A stretch of DNA of 64,000 bases from Rhodococcoides kyotonense (GTDB lineage Bacteria > Actinomycetota > Actinomycetes > Mycobacteriales > Mycobacteriaceae): positions 1-64,000 of the forward strand of contig NZ_LVHI01000021.1 of NCBI RefSeq assembly GCF_001645385.1, read 5' to 3'. How positions within the stretch are numbered: the first letter of the stretch is position 1; the number at the start of each line of letters is the position of its first letter. The notes under the pieces were generated by a model, which worked only from the letters and a program-made list of their open reading frames with translations, was not told where the DNA came from and did no database searches. Positions 44,761 through 54,775 of this stretch are shown here, piece after piece. The position numbers were made by a program, and so were the translations under genes.

Positions 44761-46584
44761 ATGATCAAGTGCGTGCGCACTTCGAAGAAGACGGTTTCCG
44801 CCCTCGTCGCTGTCACGGCCTTGGTCCTCGCGGGATGCGGTGACGACGGCCCACCCGAACCGCAGACCACCGCCCAACAATTCGTCGATGCGATCAACAG
44901 CGGGTCCGCCGAGGCCGCCGCGCAGCTGACGACCGATCCGGTGGCCGCGTCGGCTGCGCTGACGGGCCTGTACGACGGGCTCGGCGCCGGCGGGTCCGTC
45001 ACGGCGACGCCGGACTTCACCGTCGAATCGGCGTCGGAAGACGGTGGCGCGGTCACGCTCGACGCGACATGGCGTTTCTCGACGACGAACGACGGCACCG
45101 AAGAGCCCGACGGCGAGCCCAAACAGTGGCAGTACGACACGCAGGCGACCGCGACCGAGACCGATCAGGGGTGGAAGATCCAGTGGGATCCTGCCGTCCT
45201 CGCACCGGGCCTGACGGCCGACAGCACGGTGCGCTACACGTCGACCGATGCGCTCGTCACGCCCAAGGTGTTCGACCGAACAGGCGTCGAATTGATGTCC
45301 CAGCAGGTCGTCACGCTCGTGAACATCGACGCGTCCGCCGACCCCGCCGCGGTCGCGTCGTACCTCACGCCGATCGTTCCGACCATCTCGGCCGAATCGA
45401 TCGCTGCCGATCGAGCCGCAGCACAGGGCAACGCGCTCACCGTGGTCTCGCTGCGTCAGTCCGACCTCGATCCGATCGCAGCCCCGCTCGCGGCGCTTCC
45501 TGGCGTCACACTCGCGCCGCAGACTCGTCTGCTGACGACCGACCGCGCGTTGGCGTCGCCCGCGTTGACCGGTGTCTCGGAGCTGTGGCAACAGCAGCTC
45601 GACGAGAACAAGGGCTGGTCCGTACAGTCCATTTCCGCCGACGGGGCAGTCCAGCAGTTGGCGGGTGTCGACGCGACGCCTGCTCCCGACATCGCGACGA
45701 CTCTCGACGCGGGTCTGCAGCTGAAGGCCGAGAATGCGCTGACGTCGCTGCCGCAGCAAGCGGCGATCGTCGCGCTGCAGCCGTCGACCGGAAACGTGCT
45801 CGCCGTCGCGCAGAACGCGGCCGCCGACGCAGAGGGTGCGATCGCGTTGACCGGGCTGTATCCGCCCGGATCGACGTTCAAGACGGTGACGACGTCGGCT
45901 GCGCTCGAGGCGGGCACCGCAACGCCGGACACGATCCTTCCGTGCCCCGGCACCGAGAACATCGAAGGCCGTCAGATTCCGAACGACGACAACTTCGACC
46001 TCGGGGACGTTCCGCTGCACACCGCATTCGCCCGCTCGTGCAACACGACGATGGGGCGCCTCGGCGTCCTACTGCCCGCCGACGGTCTGCAGAAGACCGC
46101 GCAGCAATACGGACTCGGTGTCGATTACGTAACGCCAGGCCTGACCACCGTCACCGGCACCGTCCCGGTCGCGGACACCCCTGCGGCACGCGTCGAGTCG
46201 GCCATCGGTCAAGGACAGGTAACGGCGTCGCCGTTCGGGATGGCGCTGGTGGCCTCGTCGATCGCGGGAGGGGCGTTGAAGGCGCCCACTCTCGTGAGCG
46301 GTCAACCGGGCACGGCGGACACGACGCCCGTCGCGGTCGACCCGGTGGTCGCGGAGCAGATCAGGGCGATGATGCGCGAGACCGTCACCGCCGGAACCGC
46401 GACGCAACTGCAGGACATCCCTGGCCTGCTCGGTAAGACCGGAACCGCCGAGTTCGGGCCGAACAACGAAGGCGCACATGGCTGGTTCGTCGGGATCCAG
46501 GGTGATCTGGCGTTCGCCGTGTTCGTCGCCGGCGGACAGAGTTCGGCCCCCGCCCTGGAGGCCGCAGGACGGTTCCTGCGCTAG
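44761..46584 (+). CDS. Penicillin-binding lipoprotein (class B-like transpeptidase)
   Basis: A 607-residue lipoprotein with lipobox LVLAGC (Cys 26). An NTF2-like MecA_N domain (about 35-150) and a dimerisation domain precede the transpeptidase domain (about 305-600). The active-site motifs are intact: S371-T-F-K374 in YPPGSTFKTV, S426-C-N428 in ARSCNTTMG, and K559-T-G561 in LGKTGTAEF. It resembles the mycobacterial penicillin-binding lipoprotein Rv2864c in length and layout and acts outside the membrane in peptidoglycan crosslinking. GTG at 44773 is an alternative start. A degenerate paralogue follows. Confidence 0.9.
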   Translation: MIKCVRTSKKTVSALVAVTALVLAGCGDDGPPEPQTTAQQFVDAINSGSAEAAAQLTTDPVAASAALTGLYDGLGAGGSVTATPDFTVESASEDGGAVTLDATWRFSTTNDGTEEPDGEPKQWQYDTQATATETDQGWKIQWDPAVLAPGLTADSTVRYTSTDALVTPKVFDRTGVELMSQQVVTLVNIDASADPAAVASYLTPIVPTISAESIAADRAAAQGNALTVVSLRQSDLDPIAAPLAALPGVTLAPQTRLLTTDRALASPALTGVSELWQQQLDENKGWSVQSISADGAVQQLAGVDATPAPDIATTLDAGLQLKAENALTSLPQQAAIVALQPSTGNVLAVAQNAAADAEGAIALTGLYPPGSTFKTVTTSAALEAGTATPDTILPCPGTENIEGRQIPNDDNFDLGDVPLHTAFARSCNTTMGRLGVLLPADGLQKTAQQYGLGVDYVTPGLTTVTGTVPVADTPAARVESAIGQGQVTASPFGMALVASSIAGGALKAPTLVSGQPGTADTTPVAVDPVVAEQIRAMMRETVTAGTATQLQDIPGLLGKTGTAEFGPNNEGAHGWFVGIQGDLAFAVFVAGGQSSAPALEAAGRFLR

Positions 46585-46752
46585 GCGCTCATTTGCCCGT
46601 CGTTTGCTTATTGTGACGGTTTTCGGCCTTGTGTTGGGCGTCACGATTGACCACGATGAATGCAGGCGGGAAGTGCACGTGGGGAGGCGTGTAGCGAATT
46701 CGTGACCAGAGCGTGTGAATCCCGTGCTTGTTACGCGTGTGACTGAAGTGAC

Positions 46753-46758
46753 TAGAAT
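46753..46758 (+). promoter_or_regulatory. -10 box ahead of the degenerate penicillin-binding paralogue
   Basis: TAGAAT fits TANNNT and ends 5 bases before the ATG at 46764, suggesting its own promoter and a leaderless or nearly leaderless transcript. The 179-bp gap to the upstream gene is otherwise empty. Confidence 0.45.
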
Positions 46759-46763
46759 GAAGC

Positions 46764-48413
46764 ATGGGTTCAGGGAGGGCGGCGCGCGTGAGCGCGAAAC
46801 GGGGACGTTACGTAGTAGCAGTGGGGGCAACGCTCGTCTTGTCCTCGACCGCGGCGGTATGGATGTTGGATCGGCCCGAGAACGCCGGCGAGGCGGCGGT
46901 CGGTGATTTCGTCGACGCACTCAATGCGCGTGACGTCTCGGCCGCAGCGAATCTCACGTCCTATCCCAACGCCGCCGCCGCGAGCATTACGCAGATGTTC
47001 GACGGTTTGTCCGCAGGCGGACCGCCGACAGGCGACTTCGAGCTGACGCAGTTCATTGGACTCGACGACTCGTCCGGCTTCTTCACGATGGCGTCGGACT
47101 GGAACTTCGGGGACGGCAAGGACTGGTCGTACTCGACACGCGGCACCGCCAAGAAGTTGAGCGTCGGCTGGCGAATCACGTGGGAGCAGGACATGCTCGC
47201 GCCCGACATGCCCGCGGGTGGATCCGTCCGCTACGTCCGCACCGACGCAGCGCCGCCGCTTGTCTTCGACGCCGCGCAGAACGTGTTGATGAACGAGCGG
47301 ACGATCAACGCGATCATGCTCGACCCGTCGCGCATGGCAGACCCCGTGGCATCCACGACGCGACTGGCCGACGTCATCGACGTCGTGGCACCCCTGATCA
47401 CCGCCGAAAGCCTGCAACGCGACCTCGCTGCGACGCCGGGAAGCCCGATCCTCGCGGTCAACCTGCGCGACGACGACTTCGGTGTTCTCGAGGACGACCT
47501 GCGAGCCATCGACGGTGTCGTCGTCGTTCCGACGCCGAAGCTCATCGCCGGGGATCGCCGAATCACGTCGCCGCTGCTCGATTCGTTGCGCAAGGCGTGG
47601 CAGGACAATCGAGACGCCACCTCCGGATGGGCCGTCGACGTCACCGGTCCGGACGGCGTCGTCACGCGGCAGGCCGGATTCCAGGGTCCCCCCGGACCGG
47701 ACCTGCACGCGACGCTCGATCCCCGCATCCAGCTGGCAGCCGAAGAAGCCGTCGTCAGCGTCGGGACCGCAGCGTCGATCGTTGCTATCCAGCCGTCGAC
47801 AGGCGCCATCGTCGCGACAGCGCAGAACAGTTACGCCAACGAGCAGGGGCAGATCGCGTTCTCGGGGATGTATCCGCTCGGGTCGGCGTCGCATCTCGTC
47901 GACGCCGTCACCAGGGGTGACGACTCCAACGCGACGCAACTCGGTCTCGGCGTCAACTACTCGATGCCGGGTCTCGACGCCTACACCGGCCAGGTGCCGT
48001 CGGGCAACAACTCCATCGACCGCATCCGGACCGTCGGCAACGAGACGTCGGAAGTGTCGATCACGCCGTTCGGTCTGGCACAGATCGGCGCTGCGATCGC
48101 ACGTGGCGCGGCGCCTCTACCGTCGATCGTCGCGGGCCAGACCGCGGTGGCCGACAAGGAGACGGCGTCCATCGCCCCGGAAGCGCTGGCCACGCTGCGG
48201 GACATGATGCGGAACTCCGCACACGACGCCGGTCTCGATTCCTACGGGGGTCTCACCGGCTTCTCGGGGAACAGCGGTGACGATCGGTGGTTCATCGCGA
48301 ACCGCGGCGACCTGGCGTTCGCCGTCTACATCGAGAATGCCGACGGCACAGACCAAGCCGTGAAGATGAGCACCATGCTGCTCCGGGAGATGGACTCCGG
48401 CAAAGCCGAGTAG
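46764..48413 (+). CDS. Catalytically degenerate penicillin-binding protein paralogue
   Basis: This 549-residue protein is colinear with the preceding lipoprotein (VGDFVDALNARDVSAAANLT; ARYVRTDA-type RYVRTDAAPPLVFD; IVAIQPSTGAIVATAQNSY). The catalytic motifs are gone. The SxxK position reads S374-A-S-H377, with His replacing the essential Lys. The SxN segment lies in a deletion of about 65 residues, and the KTG position reads F500-S-G502. It also lacks a lipobox and has an uncleaved-looking TM anchor (RYVVAVGATLVLSSTAAVWM). The frame is intact, so it is probably a functional pseudoenzyme. TAGAAT at 46753 suggests a leaderless start at 46764; GTG at 46788 with GGAGG is an alternative. Confidence 0.85.
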   Translation: MGSGRAARVSAKRGRYVVAVGATLVLSSTAAVWMLDRPENAGEAAVGDFVDALNARDVSAAANLTSYPNAAAASITQMFDGLSAGGPPTGDFELTQFIGLDDSSGFFTMASDWNFGDGKDWSYSTRGTAKKLSVGWRITWEQDMLAPDMPAGGSVRYVRTDAAPPLVFDAAQNVLMNERTINAIMLDPSRMADPVASTTRLADVIDVVAPLITAESLQRDLAATPGSPILAVNLRDDDFGVLEDDLRAIDGVVVVPTPKLIAGDRRITSPLLDSLRKAWQDNRDATSGWAVDVTGPDGVVTRQAGFQGPPGPDLHATLDPRIQLAAEEAVVSVGTAASIVAIQPSTGAIVATAQNSYANEQGQIAFSGMYPLGSASHLVDAVTRGDDSNATQLGLGVNYSMPGLDAYTGQVPSGNNSIDRIRTVGNETSEVSITPFGLAQIGAAIARGAAPLPSIVAGQTAVADKETASIAPEALATLRDMMRNSAHDAGLDSYGGLTGFSGNSGDDRWFIANRGDLAFAVYIENADGTDQAVKMSTMLLREMDSGKAE

Positions 48414-48449
48414 CCGGCCAAGTCTTTAGCCACGGTAGCTTTACTGTTC

Positions 48450-49265
48450 GTGACTCTGCTCGATTTCGGCTTGCTCGTCGTCGCCGGTTTCTTCGCGGGC
48501 CTCGTCGGATTCGTGACCGGGCTCGCGTCGCTGGTGTCGTACCCCGCGCTTCTTGCTGCCGGGCTTCCGCCGGTGGCGGCGAACGTGACCAACACGGTCG
48601 GGTTGGTGGCCGCCGGAATCGGTGCGACGGCGAACGCGTCGTCGGAACTGGCGAAGGACGGCAAGCAGCTGGTGCGCTTCGCTGCCTACTCGGCGATCGG
48701 CGGGTTGGTGGGTGCGTTGGTGCTGTTGTGGGCGCCCGCGGGATCCTTCGAGATCGTCGTCCCTTTTCTCGTCGCCTTCGCCGCGGTGGCGTTGCTGGTG
48801 CAACCCCGGCTGCGGCTGCTGGCGGGCGGGAGGGGAGCCGGCGGGACGGCCCAGGGGCACGGGAGTGGAGCCGGCGGGCCGACCCAGGGGGACGGGAGTG
48901 GAGCCGGCGGGACGGCCCAGAAGTTCTATCCCGTCGGTCTGTTCTTCGTCGCGATCTACGGCGGGTATTTCGGGGCGGGGGCGGGAGTCATATTCCTGGC
49001 GCTCGCGCTGGTGTGCACGTCGAACTCCATGTGGCGCGCCAGCATTCTGAAGAGCTTCTTCCTGGGCGTGGCCAACCTCGTTGCTGCCGTGATCTTCGCG
49101 TTCTCCGGTGAAGTGAACTGGCTCGCCGCATTGGCGCTGGGCATCGGCGCGTTCGTCGGGGGCTACTCGGGACCGCCGGTGGTGAAGGTGATTCCACCGA
49201 CGGTCCTGCGCATCGGCGTCGGACTGTGTGGTCTGGGGCTCGCGGCCTGGTTGTTTCTGAAGTAG
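48450..49265 (+). CDS. TauE/SafE-family membrane permease with a repeat-encoded loop
   Basis: A 271-residue permease of the TauE/SafE family with about eight TM segments. The half-repeat motifs are GFVTGLASLVSYPALLAAGL with NVTNTVGLVAAGIG, and YGGYFGAGAGVIFLALALV with NLVAAVIFAF. The GTG at 48450 starts it. The central loop (about residues 129-157) is made of GAGGTAQGHGS-type 11-residue units encoded by three tandem family A repeats. The family usually has a short charged loop here. It is a likely small-anion exporter; substrate unknown. Confidence 0.85.
   Translation: MTLLDFGLLVVAGFFAGLVGFVTGLASLVSYPALLAAGLPPVAANVTNTVGLVAAGIGATANASSELAKDGKQLVRFAAYSAIGGLVGALVLLWAPAGSFEIVVPFLVAFAAVALLVQPRLRLLAGGRGAGGTAQGHGSGAGGPTQGDGSGAGGTAQKFYPVGLFFVAIYGGYFGAGAGVIFLALALVCTSNSMWRASILKSFFLGVANLVAAVIFAFSGEVNWLAALALGIGAFVGGYSGPPVVKVIPPTVLRIGVGLCGLGLAAWLFLK
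48834..48920 (-). repeat. Tandem family A repeats in the TauE permease gene
   Basis: Two full 33-bp units (48834-48866, 48867-48899) and one partial unit (48900-48920) lie in frame. Each begins GGAGCCGGCGGG and ends CACGGGAGT or GACGGGAGT. On the minus strand the core CCGGCTCCACTCCCG matches the other family A copies. Confidence 0.75.
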
Positions 49266-49280
49266 CCGTGCCGGTTTCGG

Positions 49281-50729
<1,449 letters not shown>

Positions 50730-50775
50730 AGGTGAACTGTTTCACGATCGGCCGGTGTTCGGGAGTATCTGCAGA

Positions 50776-51153
50776 TCAGTTTTTCGAGACGGGTACCAAT
50801 TTGGCGAGGGCGCGCCAACCCAGCAGGAACACGGCCAGAACTGTCGACGCGACGACGATGAAGCTGAATGCCGTGCCCTGACCGCTGACGACGCGCAAGA
50901 TCATGCCGAAGAGAACCGTCGACACCCACACGAGAATGCCCGTCGGGAGGATGAGAAAGGCGTCGAACTTGTCGCGGTAGAGCGTGACCGTCGCGATCCA
51001 GCCGATGACCGCCCCGACGACGAAAGGCCAGGCTGTGTGAAACAGCCCGGCCATGACGTTCGCCTCGTCGTGACTGCGGCGACCGATCGCGCAGAAGACA
51101 AGGACCAGAACGAGGTCGACGACGGCGGCAATTATCGGGCTGCGCTTGTTCAC
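50776..51153 (-). CDS. DUF3054 family membrane protein
   Basis: A small membrane protein of about 125 residues with four predicted TM segments. The family features are the N-terminal VVDLVLVLVFCAIGRRSHDE and the segment AWPFVVGAVIGWIATV. Function unknown. The GTG at 51153 is chosen because TAGGGT (51161-51166, minus strand) fits a -10 box ending 7 bases upstream, which suggests a leaderless transcript. The GTG at 51162 would overlap that box. Confidence 0.85.
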   Translation of the reverse strand: MNKRSPIIAAVVDLVLVLVFCAIGRRSHDEANVMAGLFHTAWPFVVGAVIGWIATVTLYRDKFDAFLILPTGILVWVSTVLFGMILRVVSGQGTAFSFIVVASTVLAVFLLGWRALAKLVPVSKN

Positions 51154-51193
51154 CCGATACACCCTAGGGTGCCGCCGTCGCCTTCCGCTCGAA

Positions 51194-51745
51194 TCAGGAA
51201 GCCAGACCAGCTTCGATGTCGAGGTTCAGCGTGATCTTGTCGCCGACGACAGCGCCGCCACCCTCGAGCGGCATGTCGATGCTGATGCCGAAGTCCTTGC
51301 GGTTGAGGATGGTGGTGGCCTCGAAGCCTGCGACCGGTCCTGCGCCCATGCCCGGGTTGACGCCGTTGAACTCGAGCTTCAGATCGACGGACTTGGTGAC
51401 GCCGTGCAGCGTGAAGTCACCGGTCACGACGAAGTCGCCTCCGTCGGCCTTGACGGACGTGGAGGTGAACGTGGCGGTCGGGAACTTCTCCACCTCGAAG
51501 AAGTCGGCGGTCTTGAGGTGGCCGTCACGCTGCTCGTTGTCGGTGGTGATGGACGCGACGTCGATCTCCGCGTTGACGGACGGGGTGCCGTCCTCCGCGA
51601 CCGTGACGGCGCCGCTGAAGTTCTGGAAACGGCCGCGAACCTTGCTGACCATCAGGTGGCGAACGGTGAAGCCGATGGTCGAGTGTGCGGGATCGATGGT
51701 CCAGGTGCCGGGGGCCAACTCGGGCAGTGCGATGGATGCGGTCAT
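51194..51745 (-). CDS. YceI-family lipid-binding protein
   Basis: A 183-residue YceI-like lipocalin-fold protein. It begins LAPGTWTIDPAHSTIGFTVR and has the family blocks HLMVSKVRGRFQNFSGAVTV and FSPTATFTST-like FPTATFTSTSVKADGG. It has no signal peptide, so it is probably cytoplasmic, unlike the periplasmic E. coli YceI. It is expected to bind a polyisoprenoid or amide lipid. GAGGAG lies upstream of the ATG. A 19-bp near-palindrome at 51774 overlaps the promoter, a pattern typical of MarR-type control, though no MarR gene is next to it. Confidence 0.92.
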   Translation of the reverse strand: MTASIALPELAPGTWTIDPAHSTIGFTVRHLMVSKVRGRFQNFSGAVTVAEDGTPSVNAEIDVASITTDNEQRDGHLKTADFFEVEKFPTATFTSTSVKADGGDFVVTGDFTLHGVTKSVDLKLEFNGVNPGMGAGPVAGFEATTILNRKDFGISIDMPLEGGGAVVGDKITLNLDIEAGLAS

Positions 51746-51773
51746 GACTAGCTCCTCAAGGTTGAAGTTTCAA

Positions 51774-51792
51774 GTTTGTATAGTACACAAAC
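51774..51792. promoter_or_regulatory. Palindromic operator upstream of the YceI gene
   Basis: GTTTGTATAGTACACAAAC is an inverted repeat with one mismatch per arm of nine. On the minus strand it contains TACTAT/TATACA, a possible -10 box. It lies 29 bp from the ATG. Size and AT content fit a MarR-family site. Confidence 0.55.
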
Positions 51793-51834
51793 GGACCGGG
51801 GTCCGCATCTATTCCGGGGGAAATTTTTCGTGGC

Positions 51835-52050
51835 CGGTCGGGGGCGCCCCTGGTTCGACCGAATGTGGCTATCGGGTCACTCAGAGTGAGCAAGGGGCGC
51901 CCTCGCTCCGGGCGGGCGAATGCGCGGGCGGACCGAATGTGGCTATCGGGTCACTCAGAGTGACCGAAGGACGCCCTCGCTGCGCGCAAGGTGAGCGAAG
52001 GACGCCCTCGCTGCGCGCCGAGTGACCGAAGGTGACATTCGGTCCACGGG
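51835..52050. repeat. Family B array 2 (74-bp period, modular palindromes)
   Basis: It fills most of the 323-bp gap between the flippase-like gene end and the YceI promoter. Copies of GACCGAATGTGGCTATCGGG, followed by TCACTC-A-GAGTGA, start at 51857 and 51931, again 74 bp apart. The array ends with the same GACCGAA..TTCGGTC hairpin (52024-52044) as array 1. No gene is seen in it. Confidence 0.7.
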
Positions 52051-52068
52051 CGGGGGCAGAGACGCAGC

Positions 52069-53223
52069 TCAGGCCGGCTCGGGATCGGGCCCGCGGCGTT
52101 CGGGCTGCGCCTCGCGGGCGGTGCGGGCGTCTTTCTGCAGCTGCTTGGTCTCGCGCTGTTCCATCTCGAGGTCGTAGTGCAGGTCTTCGTGCTGGTGTTT
52201 GCGGAACAACACGAGGAACACGACCCAGCCGACGAGGGCGACGAGGATGAAGCTGACACCGCGGTAGACGAAGGCAGCCGCAACGGACTGCGACGCGCTG
52301 ATGCTGGCGGCGCTGGTGAGGAACGCGATGAGGGTGGCGTCGACGACGACGAGTCCGCCGGGAGCCAGCGGAACCGAACCGACGGCTTTACCCGCCGCGA
52401 ACGCGATCAGCAGGCCGGACAGACGAGGATCGGCGCCGACGGCATAGCACGCGAAACCGAGGCAGGCGACGTCGGCGATGCGGTGGACCGCGGACCACGT
52501 CAGTGACAGGGCGCCGTCACGTTTGCCGAGCTGGACCGACTTGACCTGCTCGATGATCTCGTCGATGCGCTCCTGGCCCGCGTCGCGCGGCTGGTTGCGA
52601 AAGTCGTTGACCTTGTGGAGAACCCAGCCCGCAGCACTTCGGATCGACTGTGGATGCGCCGAGACGTACCGAACGCCGACGACGATCGCGACGACGCCCG
52701 CAATCGGCAGCACGAGCGTGAACGTGTTGACCGAACCGCCGACGAGCAACGCGCCACCGACACCGAGTACGGCCAGACCTGCCGCCGCGATCACGCCGGA
52801 GATCGCCAGCTGCCACGACGCCACGACCGGACTCGCGCCCCAGCGTCGGGTCTCGCGATAGGTGAACGCCGTCGAGAAGACCTGGCCGGCGGGAAGCGTT
52901 AACGCCATCGCGGTGCTGCCGTAGATGACGGACAGCGACTTGGCCTGCCGAACGCGCACACCCCCGGCCTGCAGCAACTGCTTCTGCACCCGGCCGAACG
53001 CGCTCAGCGACAGTGCCTGCATGAAGATGCACGCCGCCAGCCACCCCCAATGTATTTCGGTGAGTGCCTTCCACGATTCGTGCAGACGTGGCCAGAGATA
53101 GATGCCCTCGCCGATCAGCAATCCGACGAGGGCAACCGCTGCCACCCACTTGAGCACGCGAAACCGGTTCCGGCGTCGCGGACCCACCGCCGCGGGCTCT
53201 GGTGTCGGTTCGAGCACCCTCAC
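52069..53223 (-). CDS. Lysylphosphatidylglycerol synthase TM-region / UPF0104 flippase-like protein
   Basis: A 384-residue integral membrane protein with about eight TM segments, matching the LPG_synthase_TM (UPF0104) family. Characteristic segments are WGWLAACIFMQALSLSAFGR, VIYGSTAMALTLPAGQVFST and GSVPLAPGGLVVVDATLIAF. The catalytic aminoacyl-transferase domain is absent, so only a flippase-like or lipid-transport role is expected. It lies 24 bp behind the adenylate cyclase gene on the same strand, so the two are probably cotranscribed. The tail after the last TM is highly charged. Confidence 0.88.
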   Translation of the reverse strand: MRVLEPTPEPAAVGPRRRNRFRVLKWVAAVALVGLLIGEGIYLWPRLHESWKALTEIHWGWLAACIFMQALSLSAFGRVQKQLLQAGGVRVRQAKSLSVIYGSTAMALTLPAGQVFSTAFTYRETRRWGASPVVASWQLAISGVIAAAGLAVLGVGGALLVGGSVNTFTLVLPIAGVVAIVVGVRYVSAHPQSIRSAAGWVLHKVNDFRNQPRDAGQERIDEIIEQVKSVQLGKRDGALSLTWSAVHRIADVACLGFACYAVGADPRLSGLLIAFAAGKAVGSVPLAPGGLVVVDATLIAFLTSAASISASQSVAAAFVYRGVSFILVALVGWVVFLVLFRKHQHEDLHYDLEMEQRETKQLQKDARTAREAQPERRGPDPEPA

Positions 53224-53247
53224 AGCGTAACCACTAGGTCGACGTCA

Positions 53248-54759
53248 TCAGGGATGCTCGACTGGCCACGCGAGGTGAGTGGGACGGCCTCGGCCACGTA
53301 GTTGAACTTGATCTCCGAGCTCCCAGTGTTCTTGTTCCTCGTCGCTGGCGAAGTACAGCGCCGACGTCGACGCCAGCACGCGACCCGGACGCAGCTTGGA
53401 CAGTTCGGTCAGACGGGACGCTTCGTTGACCGGATCGCCGATGACCGTGTACTCGAACCGCTCCTTGGCGCCGATGTTGCCGGCGACCGCGAGACCGGCC
53501 GAGACGCCGATGCCGATGTCGAGTCCGACGATGTCGTTGAGCGCGAACCGCAGGTCACGGGCTGCGGCGAGAGCGGCGGTCGGCGCGTCGGGACGGTCGA
53601 GTGGCGCACCGAAGATGGCGAGTGCGGCGTCGCCCATGAATTTGTTGACGAAGCCGTGATGCTTGTCGATCACGTCGACGACGACACGGAAGAACTCGTT
53701 GAGAAGTACGACGACCTCGCCCGGCGGTCGTTCCGACGCGGTCGCGGTGGACCCGACCATGTCGACGAACAGCACCGCGACGAAGCGCGTCTCGCCGCCC
53801 AATTCGGTACCGAATTGCAACGCGCGTCGGGCCACGTCCTCGCCGACGTGCTGGCCGAACAGTTCGCGGAGGACGCGTCGTTCCGCGGCTTCCTCCATCA
53901 TTCGGTTGAAGCCGACCTGCAGCCGGCCGATCTCGCTGCCGTCGAACACGTCGACCTCGACGTCGTTGTCACCGCGTTGGACGCGCTCGATCGCTCGACG
54001 CAGCTGCCGGATCGGATCGGAGATCTGGCTGGCCGTCAGCATCGACAGAATGAACGCCTGTCCGATCGCGAGGACGCTGAGCAGGATGATCGCGATGGCG
54101 AGGGCGTCGGTGGAGAACACGAGATCCGTCGTCAGCTGTGTGGCGCACAGCAGGATGATGCCGATGACGGGCATCAACGTGCCCAGACCCCACGTCATCG
54201 CCATGCGGGTGCCGACGCCGGGAGCCATGGTCCGGTCGAAACGGCCCTCGCTGAGTGCCATCGCCGCGACCGGCCGCAGGATGCGCTCACCGAGCATGTA
54301 CGTGAAACCGAACGTCACCGTGGCAGCCAGCGCGACGGTGACGATCACCGCGACCGACAGCGACGGCATCTCCGACACCGTCAACAGCACGAACAGGATG
54401 CCGCCGATGACCCACAGAATCAGGTGCACGATGGCCTGACGCAGGGGAGCGTGCAGAGTCGTCATCTGTTCGGCACGTGTCGGCGGCCCACCCCGTAGCT
54501 GCCAGCGGACGACCGTGCGCAGCATCCGCGCGGCGTAATACAGACTGATCGTGCCGGCGAAAGCAAGGTACGCGCCGAACACGTAGACGTTGCGAACCCG
54601 GTCCGCGACGATCGACTGGGACTCCGTGATCGGCAACCCGTATCGAACGAACGCGAACACCAACACTGCGCCGAACAAGTTCGCCAACAGCATCGACAAC
54701 ATGTACAGCGGCCAGCGACTCTTCAGCGTGAGCGAGACCGCTCGGAAAGATGCCAGCAC
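53248..54759 (-). CDS. Membrane-bound class III adenylate cyclase with HAMP domain
   Basis: The protein has 503 residues: a six-TM N-terminal sensor part (about 1-250), a HAMP domain (about 250-305; ISDPIRQLRRAIERVQRGDN) and a class III cyclase domain (about 330-495). Metal aspartates lie in VLFVDMVGSTATASE and in FMGDAALAIFGAP. The adenine-specifying Lys and Asp are in VNKFMGDA and YTVIGDPVNEASRL, which also holds the Asn/Arg pair. It matches the layout of mycobacterial Rv1318c-Rv1320c and Rv3645. The GTG at 54759 is leaderless by the palindromic -10 box shared with the divergent gene. Confidence 0.9.
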   Translation of the reverse strand: MLASFRAVSLTLKSRWPLYMLSMLLANLFGAVLVFAFVRYGLPITESQSIVADRVRNVYVFGAYLAFAGTISLYYAARMLRTVVRWQLRGGPPTRAEQMTTLHAPLRQAIVHLILWVIGGILFVLLTVSEMPSLSVAVIVTVALAATVTFGFTYMLGERILRPVAAMALSEGRFDRTMAPGVGTRMAMTWGLGTLMPVIGIILLCATQLTTDLVFSTDALAIAIILLSVLAIGQAFILSMLTASQISDPIRQLRRAIERVQRGDNDVEVDVFDGSEIGRLQVGFNRMMEEAAERRVLRELFGQHVGEDVARRALQFGTELGGETRFVAVLFVDMVGSTATASERPPGEVVVLLNEFFRVVVDVIDKHHGFVNKFMGDAALAIFGAPLDRPDAPTAALAAARDLRFALNDIVGLDIGIGVSAGLAVAGNIGAKERFEYTVIGDPVNEASRLTELSKLRPGRVLASTSALYFASDEEQEHWELGDQVQLRGRGRPTHLAWPVEHP

Positions 54760-54763
54760 GGGT

Positions 54764-54771
54764 TAAATTTA
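54764..54771. promoter_or_regulatory. Palindromic shared -10 box for two divergent leaderless genes
   Basis: The starts GTG at 54759 (minus) and GTG at 54776 (plus) are 16 bp apart. Between them lies TAAATTTA. On either strand TAAATT ends exactly 6 bases before the respective GTG, so both transcripts could begin at the start codon. There is no room for RBSs. Confidence 0.6.
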
Positions 54772-54775
54772 CCGG

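Noticed and set aside
46764-48413. Reading the second penicillin-binding gene as a frameshifted pseudogene
   Set aside because: The frame is continuous for 549 codons with normal codon use and a deletion that keeps the frame. Motif loss by substitution fits a pseudoenzyme better than a dead gene.
53302-54498. A 398-codon plus-strand frame antisense to the adenylate cyclase
   Set aside because: The cyclase on the minus strand has TM, HAMP and catalytic motifs in order. The antisense product shows none.
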